The notes beneath the pieces are model-generated. The model was not told the DNA's origin, did no database searches, and worked only from the letters and a program-made list of their open reading frames with translations. DNA of 64,000 nt, from the NCBI GenBank assembly GCA_965242665.1, contig OZ251484.1, positions 2,728,001 through 2,792,000 on the forward strand, read 5' to 3'. A program made the translations under genes and the position numbers. Below, in pieces: positions 16,874 through 26,600 of this stretch (positions within the stretch are counted from its first letter, which is position 1; each line of letters opens with the position of its first letter). The DNA comes from VXLM01 sp965242665. GTDB lineage: Bacteria > Chloroflexota > Dehalococcoidia > Lucifugimonadales > VXLM01.

Positions 16874-17848
16874 ATGGATATGGATGCAGCAGCATGGCAG
16901 GAACTGATTGAGAAGTTCGAGACGCACCTTACTGCGGAGAAGGGTCTCGCGGCGCTGACGGTGCGCAACTACAAGACAGACCTGCAACCGCTGTTCGAGT
17001 ACATGCAGACGCAGGATATCGACGACCTGCGCCTCCTCGACCGATACCGCGTGAGGGGGTATCTAGCGTGGCTGGTCGAGCTCGGGTACGTCAAAGCGAG
17101 CATCGTGCGGAAGTTGAGCGCCCTGCGAACGTTCATCCGATGGCTCATCCGAATCGGCGTCATCGAAAGAGACCCGATGCCCTCGCGCGGAACGATGAAG
17201 GGAGAAGGACGCCTCCCGCGCTTCCTCTCTCAGTCCGAGGCAGGACGGCTGGTATCCGCGCCGGACGCATCGGACGACCTCGGTGCAAGGGACCGCGCGC
17301 TGCTGGAACTGATCTACGCCGCCGGACTCCGCGTCAGCGAGGTTCGCGACCTGAACGTCGAAGACATCCACTTCGATACCAAAGAACTGCGGGTGCGCGG
17401 CAAAGGGTCGAAGCAGCGCATCGTCTTGATCGGATCGGACGCGCACCAAGCACTCGTCCGATACCTCCTCGATATTCGCCCGGGCTTTGCGTCTCGAGAA
17501 AGCGGCCCGGCCGTCTTCCTAAACAGGAGCGGCGGCAGGTTGAGCCAGCGCAGCATCCAAAAGAAGATCCGCAAGTACTCCATGGCGACCGCCCTGAGGA
17601 CGGACGTCCACACGCACACGCTGCGGCACTCGTTCGCCACCCACCTGCTGGAAGGCGGAGCCGACCTCCGCGTAGTTCAAGAACTCCTGGGGCACGCATC
17701 TCCCGCAACGACTCAGATATACACGCACGTTACCCAGACCCAGGCGCGCCAAGCGTATCTCTCCTCGCATCCCCGCGCGGCGGGCAGCACGCAGACTGGC
17801 CAAGACGACCCCATACCGGAGAGCGCAGCCCCCGCGCCGACGAAATGA
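16874..17848 (+). CDS. Tyrosine recombinase of the XerC/XerD type
   Basis: 324 residues. The N-terminal SAM-like core-binding domain spans ~1-100. The catalytic domain carries the full set: Arg in AAGLRVSEVRDL, Lys in RGKGSKQR, HTLRHSFATHLLEGG (His-x-x-Arg), LLGHASPATTQIYTHV (His and the nucleophile Tyr). It resolves chromosome dimers at dif. Only one Xer is seen here, and it overlaps rlmD by ATGA. No dif site found in the window. Housekeeping Xer rather than a phage integrase, judged by close fit to XerC/D and by context. Confidence 0.9.
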   Translation: MDMDAAAWQELIEKFETHLTAEKGLAALTVRNYKTDLQPLFEYMQTQDIDDLRLLDRYRVRGYLAWLVELGYVKASIVRKLSALRTFIRWLIRIGVIERDPMPSRGTMKGEGRLPRFLSQSEAGRLVSAPDASDDLGARDRALLELIYAAGLRVSEVRDLNVEDIHFDTKELRVRGKGSKQRIVLIGSDAHQALVRYLLDIRPGFASRESGPAVFLNRSGGRLSQRSIQKKIRKYSMATALRTDVHTHTLRHSFATHLLEGGADLRVVQELLGHASPATTQIYTHVTQTQARQAYLSSHPRAAGSTQTGQDDPIPESAAPAPTK

Positions 17849-19056
17849 AGACCGCGCCCCCAAACCACCAGGGCGACGAGCTGGCGCAACTCACCCTACT
17901 AGACGAAATAGGCCCCCTGGGAGACTGCTTGGCGGTATTCGAAGGGGAGACCATCAACGTGTTCGGAGGGATTCCGGGCGAGGAAGTGATCGCGCGGATC
18001 GTACGGTACCGTCGACGCCGACGTCGCATCGTCTCCGCCGTCGTGACCGAGGTCATCCAGGCGTCGCCCCACCGCATCGACGCGCCGTGCCAATACTTTG
18101 GCGAGTGCACCGGGTGTCAATGGCAGCATGTGGACTACGATTACCAGCTCGCGCTCAAGCGGGGGTACGTCGAGCGGGAGTTCGCCGCGTATCGGAGCCT
18201 CGCAGCCGTCGATATCGAACCCTGCATCCCAGCGCCGCACCAGTACGGCTATCGAAATCACGCGCGGTTCACAGTACGGCGCGAAGGCAAGCCGGGATTC
18301 GTGAATCGGATCACCCGCCGCTTCGTCGAAATCGACCAGTGCATGTTGATGACCCCGGGAATCAACCGCCTGTCCGACAGCATCAGAGGCCGGGCACAGG
18401 AGACGAGCCAAGTGTCCATTCGGTACGGAATCAACACCGACGACTGGCTCATCCAACCCGCCTTGAAGAACCCCGCCATCCAAACTCCGACCGGACAGAA
18501 GCACTATACCGAGGAGTTGACAGGGCGGAAATTCCGCATCGCCTCCCCGTCCTTCTTCCAAGTCAACACGCAGCAGGCCGAGCGGCTCGCCTCACTCGTG
18601 CGCGAGATGCTCGATCTCTCCGGCGGCGAATTCGTCGTCGACGCCTATGCCGGCGTCGGAACGTTCGCCGTCCTGCTGGCGGACTCCGCGCGCAAAGTCG
18701 CCGCTATAGAGGAGTCGTCCGCGGCAGTGCGAGACGCATCGACCAACGCCGCAGGCGCGCACAACGTCGAGTTCCTGCAGGGAAGGACCGAAGACGCGCT
18801 CGCATCTCTGGACGAGCGGCCGGACGCAGTGATCATGGATCCGCCGAGAGCCGGATGCCATCCCGACGCCCTCGCTGCCCTCACACGATTGGCCCCAGAC
18901 CGCACCGTCTACGTTTCCTGCGACCCCAAGGCGCTGGCGCGGGATCTGGACGTACTGACGCGCGGCGGCCTGCAGGTGCAGTCCGTCCAACCCATCGACA
19001 TGTTCCCGCAAACCCATCACGTGGAAACCGCCGCGCTGCTCCGCCCAATCGAGTAG
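17845..19056 (+). CDS. rlmD: 23S rRNA (uracil-C5)-methyltransferase, RlmD/TrmA family
   Basis: 403 residues from the ATG at 17845, which overlaps the recombinase stop (ATGA). An N-terminal TRAM domain is followed by the 4Fe-4S ligands in CQYFGECTGCQW, the SAM site DAYAGVGTFAVLLAD, and the catalytic region MDPPRAGCHPDAL and VYVSCDPKALARDL, whose Cys attacks uracil C6. RlmD, RlmCD or TrmA-like specificity is not resolved by sequence alone. Confidence 0.88.
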   Translation: MKTAPPNHQGDELAQLTLLDEIGPLGDCLAVFEGETINVFGGIPGEEVIARIVRYRRRRRRIVSAVVTEVIQASPHRIDAPCQYFGECTGCQWQHVDYDYQLALKRGYVEREFAAYRSLAAVDIEPCIPAPHQYGYRNHARFTVRREGKPGFVNRITRRFVEIDQCMLMTPGINRLSDSIRGRAQETSQVSIRYGINTDDWLIQPALKNPAIQTPTGQKHYTEELTGRKFRIASPSFFQVNTQQAERLASLVREMLDLSGGEFVVDAYAGVGTFAVLLADSARKVAAIEESSAAVRDASTNAAGAHNVEFLQGRTEDALASLDERPDAVIMDPPRAGCHPDALAALTRLAPDRTVYVSCDPKALARDLDVLTRGGLQVQSVQPIDMFPQTHHVETAALLRPIE

Positions 19057-19496
19057 CGCAAGCCGGCCTTCCTCCAAGTTCCGCTTCCTCCCTGTCGCAG
19101 CGGACAGCCTCCGAGTACATCATCATTCCCCCTACACCCGTCATTCCCACTCACGTCTTTCACTCTGGCCTCGTCATTCCTCACCCACGCCGTTCCCGTT
19201 CCCCTTTCGTCATTCCCCCACCGTCTACGTCATTTCCGCACCTGCCCACGTCATTCCTGCACCCCCGCCCACGTCATACCCACACCCGCCCACGTCATAC
19301 CCACACCCGCCCACGTCTTCCCGCACCCCCGACGTCATTCCCGCGAAGGCGGGAATCCAACAGCCCGCGCCCGCCGCCCATCCATAGGCAACCCGTGCCA
19401 ATGAATCGAACGGAACGCGCACAGCCAGGAACTTGACAAGTCGACGGGGGTTGTCGTATAAAAAAGCGCTAACAAGCCAATACCGGAGGACTTAAT
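19057..19496. repeat. Intergenic region with short repeats and a palindromic element
   Basis: No gene seen. It holds many degenerate 'cgtcattcc' units, a 21-bp tandem duplication (19268-19288 and 19289-19309) with a partial third copy, and one full palindromic repeat at 19333-19358 whose arms are ATTCCCGC and GCGGGAAT. The right end carries the promoter of the next gene. Confidence 0.7.
19433..19462 (+). promoter_or_regulatory. Sigma-70-type promoter for the secreted repeat protein
   Basis: TTGACA (19433-19438), 18-base spacer, TATAAA (19457-19462). GGAGG follows 7 bases before the ATG at 19497. Confidence 0.7.
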
Positions 19497-22277
19497 ATGT
19501 TCATTCGTCTGCGGTTTGTCATTGCGCTGTGCATTCTCGGAGCGGTCGTAGCGCTGGTTGGGGGTTCCGCGACGGATGGGCTCGGGGGCGTCTTTGGTGC
19601 GTCGTCCTCGGGCGGCGCGGGCTCTGGTTCGTGGGAGAACTCGTACGGGCCGCCAATCATCGAGAGCGAAAAAGTCTTTCTGTCGAACTCTACCGGCGGG
19701 TTTGGAACTTCGGCGGCCGTGAGCGCGGACGACAGCACGGTCGTCGTTGGATCACCCCGTGACGCCTTTAACATGGGCGCGGCATTCGTATACACCAAGC
19801 CGCCCGGGGGATGGGGCGGCGGAACGGTGCCTACGGGAGTCAAACTCGTCGGGTCCGGCGCCCTATCCTGGTCCTTTTTCGGGAATAGGGTAGCGGTGAG
19901 CGGAGACGGAAGCACGGTCGTCGCCGGGTCGTATTGGGAAGACCCAGGCGGCGTCAGCAACGGCGGAGCGGCGTATGTGTTCACGCGGCCGTCTGGAGGA
20001 TGGTCGACGTCAGCCACGGAGGCAAAACTTACTCTGGCTTCTCCGGCTGAGGGAGATGAGTTCGGATATTCGGTAGCAGTGAGTGCAGACGGAAGCACGA
20101 TTGTCGTCGGGGCGAGGAGAGTCGACGCAGGCGGCGTCAGAGACCTCGGGGCGGTGTATGTGTTCACGAAACCGGCCACAGGATGGGTGGATACGAGTGC
20201 GAGTGTCGAGCTAACGCCTTCTCCCCGGGTTAGGGACGATAAGTTTGGGTTCGTGGTGTCGGTGAGCGCGAACGGCGACACGATCGTCGTGGGAACGGAA
20301 TCTACTGGCGCCGACTCAGGGGCGTATGTGTTCACCCGGCCGTCTGGGGGGTGGGCGTCGTCGGCCGCGTCGGCAAAACTCACAAAGGAGAACCCAGCTG
20401 GAAGCGATGATTTTGGGGAGAGAGTGGCGATGAGCGGGGACGGAAGCACTGTCGTCGTGGGAGCGTATGGGGTCGGAGGGGATACCGGGGCGGCGTATGT
20501 GTTCACGGAGCCGGATGGAGGATGGGCGACGACAGCGACGTCCACCGTGCTGACGGCGCACGATGGGGCGGCAAACAATGCTTTCGGGTCGTCGGTGGCG
20601 GTGAACGCCGACGGGAGTATGGTTGCAATTGGAGAGCAGGGCAGAGCCAGCGACACAGGCGCCGTGCATCTGTTCGCAAGGCCGCAGGATGGGTGGACCA
20701 TTGGGACCGCTATAACCACGGCGGATCCCCTGTCCGTAACGCTTCCCACGGAGAATGATCCAGGCGAGCATCAAGGCCAGCGGGGACTAATTGAATCTAT
20801 TGGCATTGGTGGAAAGGTGGTCATAACAGGAGCTTACGGCTCCGGACGCAATGAGACCGGCGCGTGGATCTACCGCACGAAGCCTACGCCGCCGCCGCCA
20901 ACGGCAACACCTACACCGACGACGCCACCGACGGCAACACCCATACCGTCGACAGGCGGAGACGTCGCGCCGCCGCCAACACGCACACCGACCCCCACAG
21001 CAACGCCGGACGTGATACGTCCGGAGGTAGGCCTCTCGACGAACTTCCTCACGTTCACGGCCGCGCAGGGCGGAGACAGTCCGCCGGCGCAGACGCTTAC
21101 AGTGTGGAACACGGTGCGGCAGACAGACATGCCGTTCACGCTATCGTCGGACGCAAACTGGCTGTCGTTCTCTCCGAGGACGGCGTCGTTGAACAGTCCA
21201 CAGGCGCGGGTGAACGTGAGGGTGTCTGCGAACGCTTCCGGCCTGGTAGCGGGAACACATAGAGGCAGGATCGCCATCAGCGCGCCGGGAGCGGAGAATA
21301 CGCCGCGCATGGTGTTCGTCACGCTCTTCGTAACCTCGCCGACGTCCACTAGGGCGGCGGTGACGGCGAACGAGGAGACGGAGATCTCGACCGCCGATTC
21401 GACCGTTCAACTGGTAGTGCCTGCCGGGGCCGCATCGTCGAACGTCGATATACAAGTGACCAAGTTGGACGCTGATTCGGCTGGCGCGCCGCCGGCTGAT
21501 GCGGAGCGGGTGACTCTCGCTGCGGAAGTGGAGACGTTCGCGTCCGGCAGCACTACTCCGGTGCCGATGACATACTCGCCGGGGGTGGATCTGCGGTTTG
21601 CGCTGCCGGCGGCCGATTCGTCTGCGTGCGCGGAAGGGCGCGTGCGAGTGTACCGGGTGGATGGCGATGAGTGGACGCTGTTGGAGCATCGGTGCGAGAC
21701 GGACGCTGCCGGGACAGTTTGGGCGGTGTCCACGCTGACGCACTTCAGCACGTATGTCATGACGATAGACGACGCCCCTGCAACACCGACACCAGAGCCA
21801 ACCGCGCCTCCGACCGCTACCCCTATGCCCACGGCTACGCACACGCCGACGGCCATACCAACGTATACGCCCAGGCCGGCAACCGCGACACCAGTACCCA
21901 CGGCCACGCACACGCCGACGGTCATACCCACGGCGACGCCTCGACCGGCAACCGCTACTCCTGTGCCTATAGCGACGTACACCCCGACGGCCGTGCCTAC
22001 GGCCACGGCGACGCCCAGGCCTCCGACCGCTACGCCTGTGCCAACGGCCACATCCGCGCCCCCCACGGCAACGCCCGTGCCGGCGACGTTCACGCCTGTG
22101 CCTCCGGCGACTGCGGTGACCCAGGCGGTTCCCGAGCCGACTTCGACTCCAGTGGCTGAACCGGAGGTTGAAGACAGCGGCGGGTTGAACATGGTTGCGA
22201 TCATCGCAGTGGTTCTCGTGGTAGTGATTGCGGGTGCGGTCGCTGCCGGCGTGTACGCTCGGAGGGGTAGGGAATAG
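19497..22277 (+). CDS. Large surface protein: FG-GAP-like propeller, BACON-like domain, Thr/Pro stalk, C-terminal anchor
   Basis: 926 residues. An N-terminal signal (residues 1-~25) leads to about seven repeats of ~60 residues with the pattern FGxxVAVSxDGSTVVVGA..GAAYVFTRPSGGW, an FG-GAP/integrin-alpha-like propeller. A Thr/Pro linker (~462-505) precedes a BACON-like beta sandwich (LSTNFLTFTAAQGG .. NWLSFSPRTA), then a beta-rich segment resembling ZU5-type regions, a long TP-rich stalk (TPTATPVP repeats, ~765-885) and a membrane helix ending YARRGRE. This is an exported, membrane-tethered, probably adhesive or carbohydrate-binding protein. Monocistronic. Confidence 0.75.
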   Translation: MFIRLRFVIALCILGAVVALVGGSATDGLGGVFGASSSGGAGSGSWENSYGPPIIESEKVFLSNSTGGFGTSAAVSADDSTVVVGSPRDAFNMGAAFVYTKPPGGWGGGTVPTGVKLVGSGALSWSFFGNRVAVSGDGSTVVAGSYWEDPGGVSNGGAAYVFTRPSGGWSTSATEAKLTLASPAEGDEFGYSVAVSADGSTIVVGARRVDAGGVRDLGAVYVFTKPATGWVDTSASVELTPSPRVRDDKFGFVVSVSANGDTIVVGTESTGADSGAYVFTRPSGGWASSAASAKLTKENPAGSDDFGERVAMSGDGSTVVVGAYGVGGDTGAAYVFTEPDGGWATTATSTVLTAHDGAANNAFGSSVAVNADGSMVAIGEQGRASDTGAVHLFARPQDGWTIGTAITTADPLSVTLPTENDPGEHQGQRGLIESIGIGGKVVITGAYGSGRNETGAWIYRTKPTPPPPTATPTPTTPPTATPIPSTGGDVAPPPTRTPTPTATPDVIRPEVGLSTNFLTFTAAQGGDSPPAQTLTVWNTVRQTDMPFTLSSDANWLSFSPRTASLNSPQARVNVRVSANASGLVAGTHRGRIAISAPGAENTPRMVFVTLFVTSPTSTRAAVTANEETEISTADSTVQLVVPAGAASSNVDIQVTKLDADSAGAPPADAERVTLAAEVETFASGSTTPVPMTYSPGVDLRFALPAADSSACAEGRVRVYRVDGDEWTLLEHRCETDAAGTVWAVSTLTHFSTYVMTIDDAPATPTPEPTAPPTATPMPTATHTPTAIPTYTPRPATATPVPTATHTPTVIPTATPRPATATPVPIATYTPTAVPTATATPRPPTATPVPTATSAPPTATPVPATFTPVPPATAVTQAVPEPTSTPVAEPEVEDSGGLNMVAIIAVVLVVVIAGAVAAGVYARRGRE

Positions 22278-22527
22278 GTTCCCCGCACCTACGGACTACG
22301 GGGGAATGACGTAGACAGGGTTGACCGTACCCCTACCCCCGTCATTCCCGCGAAGGCGGGAATCCATCCTTCCTCCCGTCCACGTCATTCCCGCGCCCTC
22401 ACACGTCATTCCCGCGTAGGCGGGAATCTACCCGCCCACGTCACATCCCGCCCCTGTCCACGTCATTCCCGCGTAGGCGGGAATCTCCCTACCTACGTCC
22501 GACACGGACACCCTCGAAGCATCATAT

Positions 22528-22556
22528 TTGACAAAACAGAACCCACGTACTATCCT
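22528..22556 (+). promoter_or_regulatory. Sigma-70-type promoter inside the repeat region
   Basis: TTGACA (22528-22533), exactly 17 bases, then TATCCT (22551-22556). It reads toward the small frame at 22613, with transcription expected to start near 22563. Confidence 0.55.
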
Positions 22557-22612
22557 GAAACCTAAAGACGACAGACGACCCCGTCCAAACCACAACCCAA
22601 GGAGACACCCCC

Positions 22613-22771
22613 ATGCACGAAACACACCACACCCCAACCACCTCCCCCGACAACCCTCCGCACGACCACACTCCCAGCGCGTCGGCCCTCCTCCCACCAG
22701 CGACAGAATTCGACAAAATACGACAGAATGCCACAAAATGCAACGAAACCTCGTGCGCGCGCGTACCCTAA
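22613..22771 (+). CDS. Possible small protein, 52 residues
   Basis: ATG with a strong AAGGAG site 8 bases upstream and a consensus-like promoter 57 bases upstream. The product starts MHETHHTPTTSPDNPPHDHT: His/Pro/Thr-rich, with two Cys near the end. Part of it is encoded by five 10-bp near-repeats (22701-22750), so the protein may be incidental to a DNA repeat. No family recognised. The signals are better than chance for such a short frame, but coding is unproven. Confidence 0.35.
   Translation: MHETHHTPTTSPDNPPHDHTPSASALLPPATEFDKIRQNATKCNETSCARVP
22701..22750. repeat. Five 10-bp imperfect tandem repeats
   Basis: Units cgacagaatt, cgacaaaata, cgacagaatg, ccacaaaatg, caacgaaacc follow one another without a gap. 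The 10-base period matches one helical turn, so A-tracts would face the same side. Confidence 0.6.
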
Positions 22772-22914
22772 TTCACGCGCGCGCGCGCGATGCAACGACT
22801 TTTCCGCCCCCACGTCATTCCCGCGTAGGCGGGAATCCCCGCCTCCCAGCACGCGTTGCCCCCAAGCCGTCACATGCCAATAGACCAAGAACGAAACCCG
22901 ATTTGCCGCGTGCA

Positions 22915-22944
22915 TTGACAACAGGCCCGATGATTCCATACAAT
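22915..22944 (+). promoter_or_regulatory. Sigma-70-type promoter for the GPP34 gene
   Basis: TTGACA (22915-22920), 18-base spacer, TACAAT (22939-22944). Predicted start of transcription near 22951, so the leader before the ATG at 22966 is only about 15 bases, with AAGGA inside it. Confidence 0.7.
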
Positions 22945-22965
22945 AGCAGGTAAGGAAGTGCCAAA

Positions 22966-23619
22966 ATGCTGAGATTCTCCGAAGAAATCCTCCTCTTGAT
23001 ACTCGACGACGAAAGCGGGGACTTCGTACACGTCCCCGAGTGGTCGCTCCGGTGCGCCCTCGCAGGCGCGGCTCTCATGGACCTCGCCCTCGAAAACCGC
23101 ATCGACTCCGACCCCAAGCAACTCATCCTCATCGACTCCACTCCCGTCGACGACATACTGCTCGATCCGATACTCGCCGACATCGCCAAATCCACCGAAG
23201 TGTTTGACGCCCGCCACTGGATCGAGCGCGTTGCGGCCGATCACGCCTACGCGATCCGAGACCGCTCCCTCGACCGCCTCATCGAACGCGGCATCCTCCA
23301 CCGCCGAGACGACCGCTTCCTATGGGTCTTCCGTTCCCGCCGCTATCCAGCCCTGGACGGAGAAGCAGAGCGCGAAGTCAAGATGCGCATCATGGGCGTC
23401 CTCCTCAGCGACGAAATCCCCTACCCCCGCGACGTCGTCATCATCTGCCTCGCAGACGCCTGCGGCATCTTGAAGGAAATCATGTCCAGACGAGAACTCG
23501 GATACGCAGCCGCACGCATCAAGCAAGTCCGCAAACTCGACCTGATAGGACAGGCCGTCTCCCAAGTAGTCTGGGACATCGAGGCATCCCTCGCACTCGC
23601 AATGCACCCAATGCTCTAG
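22966..23619 (+). CDS. GPP34-family (Golgi phosphoprotein 3-like) protein
   Basis: 217 residues. The family pattern is visible: N-terminal LRFSEEILLLILDDESGDF, WSLRCALAGAALMDLALENRI, then DRSLDRLIERGILHRRDDRFLWVF and RYPALDGEAEREVKMRI. In eukaryotes GOLPH3 binds phosphatidylinositol-4-phosphate and sorts glycosyltransferases; in bacteria the role is not settled, but lipid-membrane binding is assumed. It is 80 bases upstream of the FtsX-type permease on the same strand and may be cotranscribed with it. Confidence 0.88.
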   Translation: MLRFSEEILLLILDDESGDFVHVPEWSLRCALAGAALMDLALENRIDSDPKQLILIDSTPVDDILLDPILADIAKSTEVFDARHWIERVAADHAYAIRDRSLDRLIERGILHRRDDRFLWVFRSRRYPALDGEAEREVKMRIMGVLLSDEIPYPRDVVIICLADACGILKEIMSRRELGYAAARIKQVRKLDLIGQAVSQVVWDIEASLALAMHPML

Positions 23620-23699
23620 TCCTCCATATTCCCCTTCCTACCATCGTGGCCGCAAACTCCCAACGCACATCCTGAACCCGAACGGCAGAAAGCGCAAAC

Positions 23700-26600
23700 A
23701 TGGAAACTCTATTCGGCATCTCGATGACCACCCTCATGTATGTCCTGCTCGGCATCGTCCTGGCGTCGACACTTGTCCTTGCCGCCCTGGCCGTCCGCAA
23801 CAGAATCATGCTCAAGATGGGCCTGCGCCCAATCCCCCGCAGGCCGGGCCAAACCATCCTCATCATCGTCGGCGTCATGCTGAGCACGGTAATCATGGCC
23901 GCCGCCTTTGGCACCGGCGACACGCTAAGCTTCTCCATTCGCAGCCAAGCAGTCGACGGCCTCCAGCAAATCGACGAGCTGATCTTCCCGACGAGAGCCA
24001 CAGAAGGCGGAAGCTTCGGAGCCGTCTACATCTCCCAAGAACGCTTGACCCAAGTCCTCGAAGACCTCGCCGCAAACGACAAGATCGACGGCGTCATGCC
24101 GCACATAGCCGACAGAGCCCCCGCCCAAAACAGACGCACCCAGCTCACCGACGGACAACTGAACATCGTCGGCCTCGACCCCGCCATGATGGACGGCTTC
24201 GGCAGCCTCGCCCTCTCCGACGGAGGCAACGCCAACCTCGACGACCTTGCCGACTCCGAAGCGTATCTGTCCGAGAGCGGCGTCGACGAACTCGATGCCC
24301 GCGCCGGAGACGAAATCGACATCTTCATCCAAGACCGTACCGAAACCTTCACCGTCAAGGGCGTCCTCGAGCGCGGCGGCTTCGCCGGCACCCAACCCAC
24401 CATGATCATCACACTCGAAAGAGCCCAGGCTCTCCTCAACCCGCCCGGTTCGGTCAACCTCATCGCCGTCTCCAACAACGGAGACGCCAACTCCGGCGTC
24501 GACCTGAGCGAGGAAGTCACCAAAGACCTGAGAATCCTCTTCAACGACCGAGAGGTCGCCAACCAACTCAAAGACGTATTCAACCAACAGCCGGTCATCG
24601 ATGCAGTCCAGAAGAAGATCGCGGAGCCGAACCTAGACGCAGACCTGAAAGACAGACTGACCAGCTTCACCGCGGAACTCCAGAAGCCGGAGTTGACCGA
24701 CGAACTCAACAGCCTGCTGGCAGACCAAGAGGTTCGACAGGTCGTCCTCCAACAGATCGAAGACGAAAGACTGGGAGGACTCGAAGATGCCTTCACCCTC
24801 ACTCTATCCCTCTCCGATCTCAGCGTGAACGAGACCAAGCGAACCCTGCTCGAAAGCGCAGACCAGGCCGGTGGCCAAGTAACCTCGTTCTTCCTCTTAT
24901 TCAGTACATTCTCCATCATCGTCGGAATCCTACTCATCTTCCTCATCTTCGTCATGCTCGCCGCAGCCAGAAAATCGGAGATGGGCATGGCGCGCGCGGT
25001 CGGCGCAAAACGCCGACACCTAATGATGATGTTCGCATTCGAAGGCACAGCATACGCAATCGTATCCGCCGCCGTAGGCGTCGTGCTGGGACTCGGCGTG
25101 AGCACCCTCATGGTAACCGTGCTCAATCAGATATTCGCCGGCGTCGACGAAAGCTTCGTACTGGCCATCCGATTCGAACCCCGAAGCATCATCGTCGCAT
25201 ACTGCTTGGGCATGACCATCACCTTCGCCACCGTCGCCGTCTCCGCATACCGCGTCAGCCAGCTCAACATCGTCGTCGCCATCCGCGACCTGCCAGAGAG
25301 CATCATCCCAAAGATGAGCCCCACACTTGCCCAACGCTCCATCGCCCTGCTCAAAGCACTCGTGCTCCCGTTCTATTACCTGTTCGTTGCGTTTCGCTCC
25401 CTCTTCCGCGGACACGGACGCCAATTCGCTAAGAACCTCATCCTCGCCGTCGTAGTGATCCCCGTCTGGTTCATTCCCATCATCTTCGCGATCATCAAAT
25501 TCATCCAACCCTACCTCATGCGGGGATGGCTGGTCTTCGCAGGCGGCGCAGTCCTCACATACGTCGCAGTCGTCAGATGGGAGAGATCGTCCTGGTTCGG
25601 CGCGGGAATGTCTCTCATGATCCTAGGCTTTGGCCTCATGCTGCGATGGGGCCTCCAAAGGACGTCCATGCGCCAAGGGCGCGTCGATAGAATCGCTTCT
25701 ACCGTCACAGGCGGACTGATGCTCGCCTTCTGGGCCCTCCCGCTTTCCACATTCGAGCCCATCGTCGGAAATCTCCAGGGCAGCTTCGATATCACGTTCG
25801 TCTCCGGCGCCGCGATGGTCGGCGCCGCAGTCTGGACAGTCATGTACAACGCCGACCTCATCGTCAACGTCCTCCCCTCCCTCACCTCTCGCATCGGACG
25901 CCTGCGCCCGGTACTCGTCACCGCCATAGCCTACCCACTGAGCTCGAGGTTCAGGACCGGCCTAACCCTCGCCATGTTCGCACTCGTCATCTTCACTCTC
26001 ACTCTCATGTCCGTCTTGACAGGGACGTTCACCACCCAATTCGAGGCCCCCAGCAAGGTCTACATGGGCTTCGACGTCGGCGGTTCCGTCAATTTCAACT
26101 CTCCAATCGACGACATCGACGCCGCAATAGATGCAGACCCGAACCTGTCCGGGTCGGATTTCGACGCGATCGGAGGGTTCACCGTCCTGCCCATAGACCT
26201 CAGGCAGCAAGAGGGCGAAACAGGCCGTTGGTTCAGCCAAACGGGAATGCTGCTCGACGACGGCTTCCTCTCCGCCGCCGATATAGACATGAAGATCATC
26301 GCAGACGGATACGGCCCCACTGCGCGGGATGTCCTCGATGCCATGAAGGAAGACCCAACTCTGGCGATCGTAGGCGGGCAGATCCTGCCGTCGACCGATG
26401 CCGAAATCGCCCGGTCCAGCGACGACCCCCGACTGTTCGGAGACCTAAGCTACGAGTCTCCCACTATGGCGCCGATCTCCCTCGACGTCAGAGAGCCGCG
26501 CACCGGAATCGAAGTGTCCGTGACCGTCATCGGCGTGTTCGACCGCGTTCACGCCGACGCATTCAACATCCTCGCCTCCAAGAGTCTGGTCGATCCTCCC

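Larger units (their letters stand above)
22278..22965. repeat. Repeat-rich intergenic region with four palindromic elements
   Basis: Full copies of the palindrome with core ATTCCCGCGTAGGCGGGAAT, or the GAAG-loop variant, lie at 22340-22365, 22404-22428, 22461-22485 and 22813-22838; half copies lie between. All are in the same orientation. The region also holds a promoter and a possible small gene (22613-22771), an alternating CG tract near 22775-22790, and the promoter of the GPP34 gene. Confidence 0.8.

Noticed and set aside
16874..17848. Phage or integron integrase
   Set aside because: The protein fits chromosomal XerC/D, is coupled to rlmD, and there is no attachment site, excisionase or phage gene nearby.
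19469..20749. 426-codon minus-strand frame opposite the propeller protein
   Set aside because: Repetitive shadow of the FG-GAP-like repeats; the plus frame has promoter, signal peptide and anchor.
22340..22838. CRISPR array
   Set aside because: The repeats are palindromic REP-type units at irregular spacing with similar flanks, and no cas genes are present.
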